Below are positions 51,674 through 61,509 of a stretch of DNA of 64,000 bases, in pieces. The first letter of the stretch is position 1. Every line of letters starts with the position of its first letter. The stretch comes from Modicisalibacter xianhensis (GTDB taxonomy: Bacteria; Pseudomonadota; Gammaproteobacteria; Pseudomonadales; Halomonadaceae): the NCBI RefSeq assembly GCF_900113605.1, contig NZ_FOPY01000012.1, forward strand, positions 94,590 to 158,589, read 5' to 3'. Made by a program: the position numbers and the translations under genes. Below the pieces are notes generated by a model. That model did no database searches and was not told where the DNA came from. It saw only the letters and a list, made by a program, of their open reading frames with translations.

Positions 51674-52633
51674 TCAGGACGCCAGGCGCTGCGTGGGAAG
51701 GCATGCCTTGGCAATTTTCTCGATATGGCGGTGATCGGTGCCACAACAACCGCCCAGCACGTTGAGTTGAGGATGGCGCTGGACTAGCTCGGCATATTGC
51801 CTGGCCAACTCATGGGGATCGCCGCTGTCGAGTTCTGTCGCGGCATCCAGTTCGGCATGGCTCTTGCGCGAGGCATTGGCGCGCAACCCCTTGATACGTG
51901 CCAACCCGCCTTCAAAATCGCCCAGCACTGCCTCGAAATGACTGGGGTGGGCGCAATTGATCATGAAGTAGCTGGGATAGCCGCCGGTTTCCTTGTCGAC
52001 CTGCTCAATAGCCCCGCGCAGGTGCTGGCCAGTGGGCAGGCAGCCATCGGTTTCGACGGTGAACGAGATCGCGACAGGCATATCCGCCTGTTCGGCGGCC
52101 CGGGTGATACCGATCGCCTCTTCCACGTAGTTCATGGTGATGGCACACACCATGTCTGCCGCCGTGGTGGCGAAAGTATCGATCTGGGTACTGTGGTAGG
52201 TCGTCGCTTCCCGGGAAGACATGAGGTTCTCGGGCGAGTAGCCATCGCCGCGAGGCCCCAGGCAACCACTGATCACGATCGGCGTTCGCGGCGTCTGGAA
52301 TGCATCGCGTACGGTCTCGAGCAGGTCGATGGCCTGGCGATTGGCCCGGGCCAGTTCCTCGTCCGTGTAATTGAGCCGGCGTGCCCAGTCGGCACTTGCG
52401 CGCCAGGTCGGGCTCTCGAGGATGAGGCCACAGTGGAAATGTGCCGCAATCTCCGCATAGGTCTGAAAATAGCGACGTAATGCCGACTCGCCCTGGCTCG
52501 TCTGCAGCAGGTGGAATGCCGCAAAGTACGGCAGGTCCAGGTGGTCATGATAGATCAGAGTGGTTTCGATACCGCCATCGGTGAGAAAGAAGCGGTCGCC
52601 GAGTTGCGGCAGGTGGTTGCGATACTTGTTCAT
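51674..52633 (-). CDS. Homocysteine S-methyltransferase family protein
   Basis: A 319-residue protein of the homocysteine S-methyltransferase (MHT/BHMT-like) family. Zinc cysteines are in NCAHP and GGCCGTD, and the N-terminal LTDGGIETTLI is family-typical. The methyl donor (S-methylmethionine, SAM or betaine) cannot be told from sequence. GGAGACC precedes the ATG. It lies 106 bases downstream of an AraC regulator on the same strand, which may or may not control it. Confidence 0.85.
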   Translation of the reverse strand: MNKYRNHLPQLGDRFFLTDGGIETTLIYHDHLDLPYFAAFHLLQTSQGESALRRYFQTYAEIAAHFHCGLILESPTWRASADWARRLNYTDEELARANRQAIDLLETVRDAFQTPRTPIVISGCLGPRGDGYSPENLMSSREATTYHSTQIDTFATTAADMVCAITMNYVEEAIGITRAAEQADMPVAISFTVETDGCLPTGQHLRGAIEQVDKETGGYPSYFMINCAHPSHFEAVLGDFEGGLARIKGLRANASRKSHAELDAATELDSGDPHELARQYAELVQRHPQLNVLGGCCGTDHRHIEKIAKACLPTQRLAS

Positions 52634-52739
52634 GGCCGGTCTCCGGTTGTTACTGTTCCCTGCGCAACCGGATTCAGTCTAGTCCCGAAGCTCCGTGTCG
52701 TCCGGACAAGAGGGATTGTATTGATTTCCCTCATGCCCA

Positions 52740-53759
52740 CTAGACCACCTGTTCGGCCTGAGCCGCTTGCTCGCGCCGCCAGGTAGCCGGTGGCAGGCCG
52801 GTCTCGCGCCGAAAAGCGCGGCTGAACGCCGCCTCTGATTCATAGCCGACTTCCAGAGCGATAGCGGCCACAGGGCCTGCGGTCTGACGAAGCAGCCCGG
52901 AAGCCACCTGCATTCGCCACTTGGTCAGATAGTGCATGGGCGCATAGCCGGTAAAGCGCATGAAGCGCTCGTGCAGGGCCGACCGCGACAACCCGACACG
53001 GTCGGACAGGCGTTCGATGGTCCAGGGATCACCAGGGCGCTCGTGCAGCATGGCCAGCGCCCGTCCCACATACCGATCACGCAGGCCGGCGAGCCAGTTC
53101 AAATGCTCCTCGGGCATTTCTTCCAGATAGCGACGGATAAGCTCGACGAACATCGCCTCGCTGAGCCGCTCGAGCAGGGCTTCGCCGCCGGGTCGCTTGA
53201 ACGTCGCCTCCGCCAGCGCAAAGCGGATGAAGTGCGCAATCCAGTCGTCCGCCTCCTGACGCGCCCTGACATGCAACAACTGCGGCAGGCAGGCCAGGAG
53301 CGGGTTGAACGGCGAGGCATCGCAACCGAAAAAACCACATACCAGGGTCGTGCAGGCAGGCCCCACGTCCCGGTCCAGCCGGGTCATGGAGAGCTCTTGG
53401 CCGCGTCGACTGGCCAGGAAAGGCAACTGTTCCGGGCGAGGCAAGGCATAAGGTGCCATGTCCAACTGCCCTCGCAGGCCGGGCTGGCTGGACATCACAT
53501 GCGGGTCACCCCGCGGGAAGACCACCACGTCGCCCTGCTGCAGGGCGACCGGTGTCTCGCCGACCACCGTGGCCCAGCACGACCCGTGCGTCAGCACATG
53601 ATAGGCCATCATGTGTTCGGCCCCAGGCATGATCAGGCTGGCGATATCGCCCGCGGAAGGCGACTCGCTGACCCAGTGGGCCGTCCCTTCGACGTGATAG
53701 AACACCGCCCCGTGCAAGCGGACGCTGCGAAGCACCTGGGATAACGTGTCCTGGCTCAT
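52740..53759 (-). CDS. AraC-family regulator with cupin_6 sensor domain
   Basis: A 339-residue regulator. The N-terminal cupin_6-type domain (about 10-200) includes HVLTHGSCWATVVGE and GDVVVFPRGDPHVMSS; the C-terminal AraC helix-turn-helix domain (about 235-330) ends in GYESEAAFSRAFRRETGLPP. The start at 53759 gives better spacing to GGAGG than ATG 53768. It is divergent from the flavin oxidase gene, with matching inverted repeats between them. Confidence 0.87.
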   Translation of the reverse strand: MSQDTLSQVLRSVRLHGAVFYHVEGTAHWVSESPSAGDIASLIMPGAEHMMAYHVLTHGSCWATVVGETPVALQQGDVVVFPRGDPHVMSSQPGLRGQLDMAPYALPRPEQLPFLASRRGQELSMTRLDRDVGPACTTLVCGFFGCDASPFNPLLACLPQLLHVRARQEADDWIAHFIRFALAEATFKRPGGEALLERLSEAMFVELIRRYLEEMPEEHLNWLAGLRDRYVGRALAMLHERPGDPWTIERLSDRVGLSRSALHERFMRFTGYAPMHYLTKWRMQVASGLLRQTAGPVAAIALEVGYESEAAFSRAFRRETGLPPATWRREQAAQAEQVV

Positions 53760-54073
53760 GGGAGGCATCCTCCGCACGGAGCGCCCGGCTCCCCCGCCGC
53801 CACTCGCGGCCAGTCCCGATAGAGACACTCCTGTCTCTTTGCCTGTTTGCGGTCCCGTCTGGAACGTCCTCGAGCTACGCCCTCCAGACACTGTCCAGTA
53901 TCGGAAACCCTCGTCCGACTCGCCATCGCAAACGCGGATTTTCGGGCAAGCGCAATGGAGCCCAAGTCAATCGCCGATAGTGGTGCCGACACATACTGGA
54001 CAGGCAGAGATACCACTCAGGCCCCTTCGCCGCCGAGGGTGCGCGCCCTCGACGCCGAGCTATGGAGACAGCC
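53760..54073. promoter_or_regulatory. Divergent AraC/flavin oxidase control region (314 bases, no gene)
   Basis: A perfect 11-base inverted repeat, CTGTCCAGTAT (53891-53901) and ATACTGGACAG (53993-54003), is separated by 91 bases. The arms are strong candidates for binding sites of the AraC regulator, one facing each gene. I could not assign -10 and -35 boxes, and no small gene with a ribosome-binding site is visible. Confidence 0.5.
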
Positions 54074-55513
54074 ATGCAACACCTTACCTATCAAACCCTG
54101 GAAGGCACGATGGGCGCCCTATCCCACGAGACCCTCGAGGCCTTTGCACAGCACATTCGCGGCGGAGTCCTCACCGAGGCTGACTCGGGCTACGACGAGG
54201 CACGTGCCGTATGGAACGGCATGGTCGACCGTCGCCCGGCGCTGATCGCCCATTGCCTGGGCACACAGGACGTACGCCATGCGGTGGATTTTGCCCGCGT
54301 CCACCAGATACGGGTCAGCATTCGCGGCGGCGGCCACCATATCGCCGGCAATGCCGTGGCCGACCGCGGCATGGTCATCGACCTGTCACGCATGCGCTCG
54401 GTACGCGTGAATGCCCACGAGCACACGGCCCGCGTCGAGGCCGGCGCCCTGCTCGGCGATGTCGACCACGAGACCCAGGCCTTCGGCCTGGCTGTGCCCC
54501 TCGGTATCAATTCCACCACGGGAGTGGCCGGCCTGTGCCTGGGCGGCGGTTTCGGCTGGCTGACACGCAAGTACGGCATGACCATCGACAATCTGCTCTC
54601 GGCCGATGTCGTTACCGCCGACGGACAGCTTCACGAGATCTCGACCAGCCAGGAGCCCGAACTGTTCTGGGCCCTGCGCGGTGGTGGCGGCAACTTCGGT
54701 GTCGTCACTTCCTTCGAGTTCAAGCTGCATCCGGTCGGCCCACTGGTCTACGCCGGCCTGGTCGTCTATCCCATGGCCCAGGCCGAAGCAGTACTGCAGG
54801 CCTGGCGCGATCACGCCGAGAAGGCCCCGCGCGAGCTCAGCGTGTGGACCGTGCTGCGCCAGGCCCCGCCACTGCCCTTCCTGCCCGAGTCGGCTCACGG
54901 CCAGCCGGTGGTTGTCTTCGCCCTGCTGTACGCCGGCGACCCGGCAGCAGGTGAACGGGAAGCCGCCAAGGTGCTCGATTACGGCACGCCTCTCGGCCAC
55001 ATGCTGGGCACACAGCCCTATGCCGGCTTTCAGACCGCCTTCGATCCGCTGCTGGCCCCCGGGGCAAGGAACTACTGGAAGACCCAGAACTTCCAGCAAG
55101 TGTCCAACGATCTGATCGACGAGTTCATCGATGCCGCCCAGGCCCTGCCCGGCCCGGAATGCGAGATTTTCGTCGCCCAGCTCGGCGGTGCCGCTGGCGA
55201 GATAGGCAATACCGACACGGCCTATGCGGGACGCGATGCCAACTTCGTGATGAACGTGCATGGGCGCTGGCGCGACCCGGCAGAAGATGAACGTGTGCGC
55301 CGCTGGTCACGCCAGGTCTTCGATGCCACCGCCCCCTTTGCCACCGGTGGCGGCTACATCAACTTCCTGACCGAGGACGAAGCCCAGCGCACCGACACCA
55401 TCTATGGTCACAACTACCCACGGCTGCAGCAGCTCAAGTACCAGTACGACCCGGCAAACCTGTTCCGCCTGAACCAGAACATCCAACCGGCTCCACTGGC
55501 CAAGAGCGCCTGA
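54074..55513 (+). CDS. FAD-dependent oxidase, berberine-bridge (BBE) type
   Basis: A 479-residue flavoprotein. The FAD_binding_4 (PCMH) domain occupies about 50-220, with RGGGHHIAG at 84-92 whose His88 is the expected covalent FAD attachment. The residue aligned to the second (cysteine) linkage of bicovalent BBE enzymes is Asn, so attachment is probably single. The C-terminal BBE motif NYPRLQQLKYQYDPANLFRLNQNI is present. No signal peptide is seen. It likely oxidises an alcohol or sugar-like substrate, unknown. GGAGACAG precedes the ATG at 54074. Confidence 0.88.
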   Translation: MQHLTYQTLEGTMGALSHETLEAFAQHIRGGVLTEADSGYDEARAVWNGMVDRRPALIAHCLGTQDVRHAVDFARVHQIRVSIRGGGHHIAGNAVADRGMVIDLSRMRSVRVNAHEHTARVEAGALLGDVDHETQAFGLAVPLGINSTTGVAGLCLGGGFGWLTRKYGMTIDNLLSADVVTADGQLHEISTSQEPELFWALRGGGGNFGVVTSFEFKLHPVGPLVYAGLVVYPMAQAEAVLQAWRDHAEKAPRELSVWTVLRQAPPLPFLPESAHGQPVVVFALLYAGDPAAGEREAAKVLDYGTPLGHMLGTQPYAGFQTAFDPLLAPGARNYWKTQNFQQVSNDLIDEFIDAAQALPGPECEIFVAQLGGAAGEIGNTDTAYAGRDANFVMNVHGRWRDPAEDERVRRWSRQVFDATAPFATGGGYINFLTEDEAQRTDTIYGHNYPRLQQLKYQYDPANLFRLNQNIQPAPLAKSA

Positions 55514-55519
55514 GCAAAC

Positions 55520-55541
55520 GGGCCTGCCCACGGGCAGGCCC
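55520..55541. terminator. Hairpin between the flavin oxidase and MFS genes
   Basis: GGGCCTGCCC (55520-55529) pairs with GGGCAGGCCC (55532-55541) around a 2-base loop, between two convergent stop codons. The T-tract is weak on both sides. Confidence 0.55.
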
Positions 55542-55551
55542 TATAAGCCTG

Positions 55552-56772
55552 TTAGGCCGCCGCCGGACGGATGTCGGTCACCGGCGTCTCGCGAATTGGC
55601 CAGTGCAACGCCATGGTCACCAGGCTCAATGCCACCCCGGCCCACCACACCACATCGTAGGTGCCGGTGGTTTCATATAGCCAACCGCCCAGCCACACCC
55701 CGGTAAAGCTGCCGATCTGATGGCTGAGGAAGACGACGCCATACAGCGTCGCCATGTAGCGGGTGCCGAACATGGTCGCCACCAGGCCGGTGGTCGGTGG
55801 TACCGTGGCCAACCACAGGAATCCCATCACGGCGCTGAAGACCAGTACCGTGGTCAGGCTCAGCGGCAGCAGCATGAACAGGGTAATCGCCACGGCGCGA
55901 CCGCCATAGATCGTGATCAGCACCAGGCGCTTGGATACCCTGCCGGAGACGACGCCAGCCAGGAAGGCGCCGGCCACGTTGAACAGTCCGATCAGGCTGA
56001 TCGACCAGGCGGCGACGGACGAATCGAAACCGGCATCCATCAAGAAGGGCGGCATGTGCACGGTAATGAATGCCAGGTGGAAGCCACAAACGAAGAAACC
56101 GGCCGTCAGCAGCCAGTACGAGGCATGACCACGCGCCAGTCTGAGCGTGTCGCGAAACGCCTCGGGCGAGACGATCTGGCCATCGGAGGCGGGCCGGTCG
56201 CTGGCTGCGAGCGGCATGGCCAGCAGGGCCATGGACAACGACATCAACGCCATTGCATTGAGAGCCCCGCTCCAACCCAGCCAGTCGATCAGGCTCTGGG
56301 CCACCGGGGCGAGCAGGAACTGCCCCATCGAGCCCGCTGCCGTACCGATACCCAACACTAATTGTCGCCGGGACTCGTCTACCGCGCGGGCCATGGCCGG
56401 CAGCACGATTCCGAATGCCGTGCCCGCCACCCCGGCCCCCACCAGCAGGCCGGCCCCCGCGTTCAACACCCACACGTCGCTGACCCCAGCGGTGAGCCAC
56501 AGGCCCAGCGCGTACAGCAGTGTACCGGCGATGATGACACGCACGCTGCCAAAGCGATCGGCCAGCCCGCCGGCGATCACCGCGATCACGCCCCAGGCCA
56601 GGTTCTGGATCGCCAATGCCAGCCCGATGATATCGCGCCCCCAGCCGTTGGCCGCATCGAGCGGCTGGACGAACAGCCCAAAGCTGGAGCGAAAGCCGAA
56701 CGAAAGCATCAGGATTGCGCAGGCGCTGAGAATCAGCCCCCAGGTCGCGGCGGAAAGGCGGGCGGAAGCCAT
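55552..56772 (-). CDS. MFS transporter
   Basis: A 406-residue major facilitator protein with 12 predicted hydrophobic segments. The loop after the second helix has GLADRFGSVRV, the usual MFS motif A, and the centre has ESRRQLVLGIGTA. It resembles the monocarboxylate/OFA-type permeases in overall plan; the substrate is unknown. The start at 56772 gives better spacing to GGAG than ATG 56781. It is convergent with the flavin oxidase. Confidence 0.87.
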   Translation of the reverse strand: MASARLSAATWGLILSACAILMLSFGFRSSFGLFVQPLDAANGWGRDIIGLALAIQNLAWGVIAVIAGGLADRFGSVRVIIAGTLLYALGLWLTAGVSDVWVLNAGAGLLVGAGVAGTAFGIVLPAMARAVDESRRQLVLGIGTAAGSMGQFLLAPVAQSLIDWLGWSGALNAMALMSLSMALLAMPLAASDRPASDGQIVSPEAFRDTLRLARGHASYWLLTAGFFVCGFHLAFITVHMPPFLMDAGFDSSVAAWSISLIGLFNVAGAFLAGVVSGRVSKRLVLITIYGGRAVAITLFMLLPLSLTTVLVFSAVMGFLWLATVPPTTGLVATMFGTRYMATLYGVVFLSHQIGSFTGVWLGGWLYETTGTYDVVWWAGVALSLVTMALHWPIRETPVTDIRPAAA

Positions 56773-56904
56773 GACGGACATCTCCGTGTCGTTAGCAGGG
56801 TATCCGCTATGCTCGGTGCTTTCCGGCCAACCGGCAAGCGAGGAATTCTCCGTCATGCGTGAGAAAAACTCAGTCTCTCCACATTCCCTCGCCAGCACCC
56901 AGCC

Positions 56905-57771
56905 TCAGTTGCCCAGCACCACCGTACGTCCTGCATGCAGGAACACGCGCCGCTCCAGATGATAGCCAATCGCCCGCGCCAGGGTCAGGCACTCGATGTC
57001 CCGCCCCTTGGCCACCAGATCTTCGGGGTAATGGGCGTGATCGACCGGTTCGACGCCCTGCGCGATGATCGGCCCTTCGTCGAGGTCGTTATTGATGTAG
57101 TGTGCTGTCGCCCCGACCAGCTTGACGCCCTTCTCGTAGGCCTGGTGGTAAGGCTTGGCCCCCTTGAATCCGGGCAGCAGCGAGTGGTGAATATTGATGG
57201 CGCGTCCTGCCAGCCGCTCGCACATGGCCGGTGACAGTACCTGCATGTAGCGGGCCAGGACTACCAATTCTGCCCCGGTTTCCTCGATGATCTCCTGGAC
57301 CTGCGCTTCCTGCTGCGGCTTGGTCTCGGACGTGATCGGGCAATGGTAATACGGTAGGCCATGCCAGGCTGCCAGCGACTCGAGGTCCGGGTGGTTGGAA
57401 ATGACCGCGCGGATGTCGAGCGGCAACTGACCGATGCGGTAGCGATACAGCAAGTCGTTCAGGCAATGGTCGGCCTTGGAGACGAGAATCACGGTCCCCA
57501 TGCGCTTGCCGGGCGGGGTCAGTTCGAACTCCATGGCGAACTCGGCGGCACGCGGCGCGAAGGCGTCGTGAAATGCCTCGCCACCGAAGCCTTCCACCTC
57601 GGGACGAAACTCGGCGCGAATGAAGAAGCGCCCACTCAACCGGTCGTCGAACGAATTGAGTTCAGTGATATAGCAGTGCTGTTCCTTGAGAAAACGCGTC
57701 ACTACATCCACGGTCCCCAGGCGGCTCGGGCATTGGGCGGCAAGAATCCAGGTATCGGCCGTTCGGCTCAT
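56905..57771 (-). CDS. purU: Formyltetrahydrofolate deformylase PurU
   Basis: A 288-residue enzyme that hydrolyses 10-formyl-THF to formate and THF. An N-terminal ACT domain (about 8-88) precedes the formyltransferase-fold catalytic domain with Asn193, His195 and Asp231 (INIHHSLLPGFKGAKPYHQAY). GGGGAC precedes the ATG at 57771. Its place after glyA-soxBDAG is the known arrangement: sarcosine oxidation fills the one-carbon folate pool, and PurU drains it. A terminator separates it from soxG. Confidence 0.95.
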   Translation of the reverse strand: MSRTADTWILAAQCPSRLGTVDVVTRFLKEQHCYITELNSFDDRLSGRFFIRAEFRPEVEGFGGEAFHDAFAPRAAEFAMEFELTPPGKRMGTVILVSKADHCLNDLLYRYRIGQLPLDIRAVISNHPDLESLAAWHGLPYYHCPITSETKPQQEAQVQEIIEETGAELVVLARYMQVLSPAMCERLAGRAINIHHSLLPGFKGAKPYHQAYEKGVKLVGATAHYINNDLDEGPIIAQGVEPVDHAHYPEDLVAKGRDIECLTLARAIGYHLERRVFLHAGRTVVLGN

Positions 57772-57805
57772 GGTGTCCCCACGTGTTATTGGCTTGTCAG
57801 GGATA

Positions 57806-57830
57806 AGAAAGGCCGGCACTAGGCCGGCCT
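57806..57830 (-). terminator. Terminator of the glyA-soxBDAG operon
   Basis: On the minus strand AGGCCGG-loop7-CCGGCCT (57810-57830) is followed by TTTCTTAT. It lies just past the soxG stop codon. Confidence 0.72.
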
Positions 57831-57836
57831 CGTAGC

Positions 57837-58472
57837 TCATCGCTCCACGATGACACCATACTCCGCGGCGGCGTCCAACAGCCAGCGGTAACAGTAGTCG
57901 GCGAAGCTTCTGCGTATCACCAGCTCCCAGGTGTCCTCGGCTGGCCGGCGCAGCACGACCGTGGCCTTGGCAAACACCGTGGAGACGCCCTTGCCCACCG
58001 GAAAGGCCTGCGGGTGGATATCGTAGGGCGTGGACTTCATGAGCACTTCGCGGGCATTCTCGCCGCGCAGCGTCAACACGGTCTGGCCACCGCTGACGTT
58101 GACGATGCTGAAGTGTGCCTGACCCAGTGCCTGACGCAGCTGGCTTTCCAGCGCAAACTCCTCGCCGCCGGGCACGATGACCAGCCATTCGTCGGGGGCC
58201 AGCCACTGGATCGAGCGCTCGCCGCTGGCATCCTGAACCAGCGCATTGGGGCGGGCCGGCAAGGCCAGCCCCAGCGTCTCGCGCACCGCCTCATCCAGGA
58301 CGATGGCCCCGCCACGCAGGACCAGGTGGCCGAGAAACGCCTTTTCGCGCAGCGTCACGCCCGGCTTGGCCTCACGGGGTGGTGTGCCCTGGCGCTGGAA
58401 GGACCATGCCAGCGGCGACTCGGCACCCGGGCTGCCGGCAGGCCGGGTATTGAACTCTCTGACATCAGACAT
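57837..58472 (-). CDS. soxG: Sarcosine oxidase gamma subunit
   Basis: A 211-residue SoxG, the small subunit of heterotetrameric sarcosine oxidase, with a fold related to the folate-binding GcvT family (SIQWLAPDEWLVIVP, STVFAKATVVLRR). AAGGAG precedes the ATG at 58472, which overlaps the soxA stop codon by 8 bases (ATGTCTGA), indicating coupling. It is the last gene of the operon. Confidence 0.93.
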   Translation of the reverse strand: MSDVREFNTRPAGSPGAESPLAWSFQRQGTPPREAKPGVTLREKAFLGHLVLRGGAIVLDEAVRETLGLALPARPNALVQDASGERSIQWLAPDEWLVIVPGGEEFALESQLRQALGQAHFSIVNVSGGQTVLTLRGENAREVLMKSTPYDIHPQAFPVGKGVSTVFAKATVVLRRPAEDTWELVIRRSFADYCYRWLLDAAAEYGVIVER

Positions 58473-61400
58473 GCTGGCGCTCTCCTTTGGGATCGACGAA
58501 GACAGGGCTGACGATCTCGGCCTCGTGGACCATGCCATCGGCCATCGGCAGGTAGACGGTATCGCCCATGCGCTCGTGCCCGCCCTTCACCACGGCCAGG
58601 GCGAAGCCATGACCCAGCGAGGGACTGTAGTAGCTGGAAGTGACATGACCCACCATGACCATGGGAATGCTCTGCTTGGGATCGAAGACGATCTGCGCGC
58701 CCTCCTCCAGCACTACCTTGGGGTCCTTGGGTTTCAGTCCGACGAACTGCTTGCGATCCGTGCGCCGGGTATCGGGGCGTGACAGGGCACGCTTGCCGAT
58801 CCAGGAGAACGGCTTGTCGTAGCCGATGGCCCACTGCATGCCCAGGTCCTCGGGCGTGACCGACCCGTCGGTGTCCTGGTCGACGATGATCAGCCCCTTC
58901 TCGGCACGCAGCACGTGCATGGTCTCGGTGCCGTAGGGCGTCAGATCGTACTTCTTGCCGTGTTCGAACAGGGTCTTCCACACGTGCATTGCGTAATTGG
59001 CCTGCACATTGATCTCGAAGGCCAGTTCGCCCGTGAACGAGATGCGGAAGACGCGCGCCGGCACGCCGGCGACCGTGCCCTCACGCCAGTCCATGAACTT
59101 GAACTGTTCCTTGTCGAGGTCGATGTCTGTGACCTCGGCCAGCAGCTTGCGCGCATCGGGGCCCGTCACGGTCATGGTCGCCCAGTGGTCGGTCACCGAG
59201 TTGAAGTAGACCTGCAGCTCCGGCCACTCCGTCTGGTGCCAGAGTTCCAGCCACTCCAGCACACCCGCGGCACCACCGGTCGTGGTGGTCATCAGGAAGT
59301 GGTTCTCGCCCAGGCAACTGGTCGTGCCGTCGTCCATGAGCATGCCATCGTCCTTGCACATCAGGCCGTAGCGTACGCGCCCCGGTGCCAGCTTGGCCCA
59401 CTTGTTGGTATAGACGCGGCCCAGGAATTCGCGGGCATCGGGACCCTGGATGTCGATCTTGCCCAGCGTGGAGGCATCGAGGATACCCACGCCCTCACGC
59501 ACCGCGAGGCACTCGCGGGCCACCGCCTCGTGCATGCTTTCCTGCTTGCCGTTGACGGTACGCGGGAAATACCAGGGACGCTTCCACTGCCCCACGTCCT
59601 CGAACTCGGCGCCATGCTCGACATGCCACTGGTGCAGCGCGGTATAGCGCTCGGGATCGAACAGGTCGCGGCAGTGACGCCCGACGATGGCGCCGAAGGT
59701 GACCGGCGTATAGTTGGGCCGGAATACGGTAGTGCCCACCTCAGGAATCGAGCGCTTCAGACAGCGTGCCGCAATCGCCATGCCGTTGATGTTGCCCAGC
59801 TTGCCCTGATCGGTACCGAAGCCCATGGCAGTGTAGCGCTTGACGTGCTCGATGGACTCGAAGCCTTCACGAGTCGCCAGTTCGATGCCCGCCGCAGTGA
59901 CGTCGTTCTGCAGATCGACGAACTGCTTGGGCGCGCGCATGGTCTGTTTCTCGTGCGGCACCTGGTACAGCGCACAGGCCTCGCCGTCCTGGCGCGCAGC
60001 GACCTTTGGCAGTGCCGGCGTGTCGGTGTCAGCATCGATACCCGCAGCCTGCGTCGCCCGTACGCCGGCCTCGGCGCCATCGCGGATTACATCGTTGAGG
60101 GCATAGATGCCATGTGCACCACCCGCCGGCGTGAGCCCCTTCACCTCGCCGGGCACGAAGCCCAGGATATCGTCGCGCCATGTCGGCCGTGTCCCGGTAT
60201 GCGACGCCAGGTGAATGACCGGGCTATAGCCGCCGGAGCTGGCCAGGGTATCGCAAGCCAGTTCCTCGACCTTGCCGATGACACTGAACAGCTTGGCATC
60301 GATCTTGGCGACCCTGGCGCCGCTGACGCGCTCGGCGCCCTTGGCCTCGATCACGGCACTCTGGGTGATGATGCGGATACCCAACGACTGGGCCTTGGCG
60401 ACCAGGTCGCCCTTGGGATTGGCGCGCGCATCGACGATCGCCACCACCTCGCGGCCCGCCTCGTGCCAGTCCAGCGCGGCACGGTAGGCATGATCGTTGG
60501 TCGCGGACAGTACCAGCTTGCGACCGGGCACCACGCCATAACGGCGGATATAGGTGGACACGGCCCCGGCGAGCAGGTTGCCCGGCACGTCGTTGTTGGC
60601 GTAGACCAGCGGACGTTCGTGGGCACCGGTGGCCAGCACGACCTGCCGGGCACGCACGCGATGCAGGCGCGAGCGCACCTGGCGGCGGCTGCCGAACGTG
60701 GGTGCGCTGTCGGCCAGGTGTTCGGTACGCCGCTCATGCAGTGTCACGAAATTGTGATCGTGGTAGCCGTTGGCGGTGGTACGCGGCAACAGGGTAACGT
60801 TGTCCCGGCTACCGAGCTCGTCGAGCACGCGGTCGACCCATTTCGCGGCAGGTGCCTCGTCGATCCGCTCACGGCTGCCCAGCAGCGAGCCACCCATCGT
60901 CTCCTGCTCGTCGCAGAGGATGACGCGGGCTCCACTGCGTGCCGCGGTGCGGGCCGCAGCCAGTCCTGCCGGGCCGGCACCGATGACCAGCACATCGCAG
61001 TGCTGGTTGAGGTGATCGTAGATGTCCGGATCGGGCTCAGCGGGACTGCGGCCCAGGCCGGCACCCTTGCGGATGTACTTCTCGTAGGTCATCCACAGCG
61101 AGGCCGGCGCCATGAAGGTCTTGTAGTAGAAGCCCGGCGGCATGAACGTGCCGCCCAGCTTGCCGACCATGCCCATCAGGTCGCGCTGTACGTTGGGCCA
61201 GCCATTGGTGCTGCGCGCCGTGAGCCCTTCATAGAGCGCCTGTTGGGTGGCGCGTACATTGGGCACTTGGGCCGCCTCGGAAGCACCCAGCTGGACCACC
61301 GCGTTGGGCTCTTCCGCCCCGGCGGCAACGATGCCGCGCGGGCGCGAGTACTTGAAGCTGCGATTGACGATATCGACGCCATTGGCGAGCAGTGCAGAAG

Positions 61401-61509
61401 CCAGGGTGTCGCCGGCATAGCCCACGTATGGCTTGCCATTGAAGGTGAAGTGCAACTGATGGGAGCGGTCGATCCGGCCCCCTTGCGACAGTCGATTGAC
61501 CTGGCTCAT
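58465..61509 (-). CDS. soxA: Sarcosine oxidase alpha subunit
   Basis: A 1014-residue SoxA. The N-terminal ferredoxin-like domain (about 15-100; HFTFNGKPYVGYAGDTLASAL) and an NAD-binding Rossmann domain (DVLVIGAGPAGLAAARTAA, about 175) precede a C-terminal GcvT-type folate domain (from about 615, RGKRPW-like to the end). It passes the methyl group of sarcosine to tetrahydrofolate as 5,10-methylene-THF. The ATG is joined to the soxD stop as ATGA. All of the opposite strand is open, but this is a codon-bias shadow. Confidence 0.97.
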   Translation of the reverse strand: MSQVNRLSQGGRIDRSHQLHFTFNGKPYVGYAGDTLASALLANGVDIVNRSFKYSRPRGIVAAGAEEPNAVVQLGASEAAQVPNVRATQQALYEGLTARSTNGWPNVQRDLMGMVGKLGGTFMPPGFYYKTFMAPASLWMTYEKYIRKGAGLGRSPAEPDPDIYDHLNQHCDVLVIGAGPAGLAAARTAARSGARVILCDEQETMGGSLLGSRERIDEAPAAKWVDRVLDELGSRDNVTLLPRTTANGYHDHNFVTLHERRTEHLADSAPTFGSRRQVRSRLHRVRARQVVLATGAHERPLVYANNDVPGNLLAGAVSTYIRRYGVVPGRKLVLSATNDHAYRAALDWHEAGREVVAIVDARANPKGDLVAKAQSLGIRIITQSAVIEAKGAERVSGARVAKIDAKLFSVIGKVEELACDTLASSGGYSPVIHLASHTGTRPTWRDDILGFVPGEVKGLTPAGGAHGIYALNDVIRDGAEAGVRATQAAGIDADTDTPALPKVAARQDGEACALYQVPHEKQTMRAPKQFVDLQNDVTAAGIELATREGFESIEHVKRYTAMGFGTDQGKLGNINGMAIAARCLKRSIPEVGTTVFRPNYTPVTFGAIVGRHCRDLFDPERYTALHQWHVEHGAEFEDVGQWKRPWYFPRTVNGKQESMHEAVARECLAVREGVGILDASTLGKIDIQGPDAREFLGRVYTNKWAKLAPGRVRYGLMCKDDGMLMDDGTTSCLGENHFLMTTTTGGAAGVLEWLELWHQTEWPELQVYFNSVTDHWATMTVTGPDARKLLAEVTDIDLDKEQFKFMDWREGTVAGVPARVFRISFTGELAFEINVQANYAMHVWKTLFEHGKKYDLTPYGTETMHVLRAEKGLIIVDQDTDGSVTPEDLGMQWAIGYDKPFSWIGKRALSRPDTRRTDRKQFVGLKPKDPKVVLEEGAQIVFDPKQSIPMVMVGHVTSSYYSPSLGHGFALAVVKGGHERMGDTVYLPMADGMVHEAEIVSPVFVDPKGERQHV

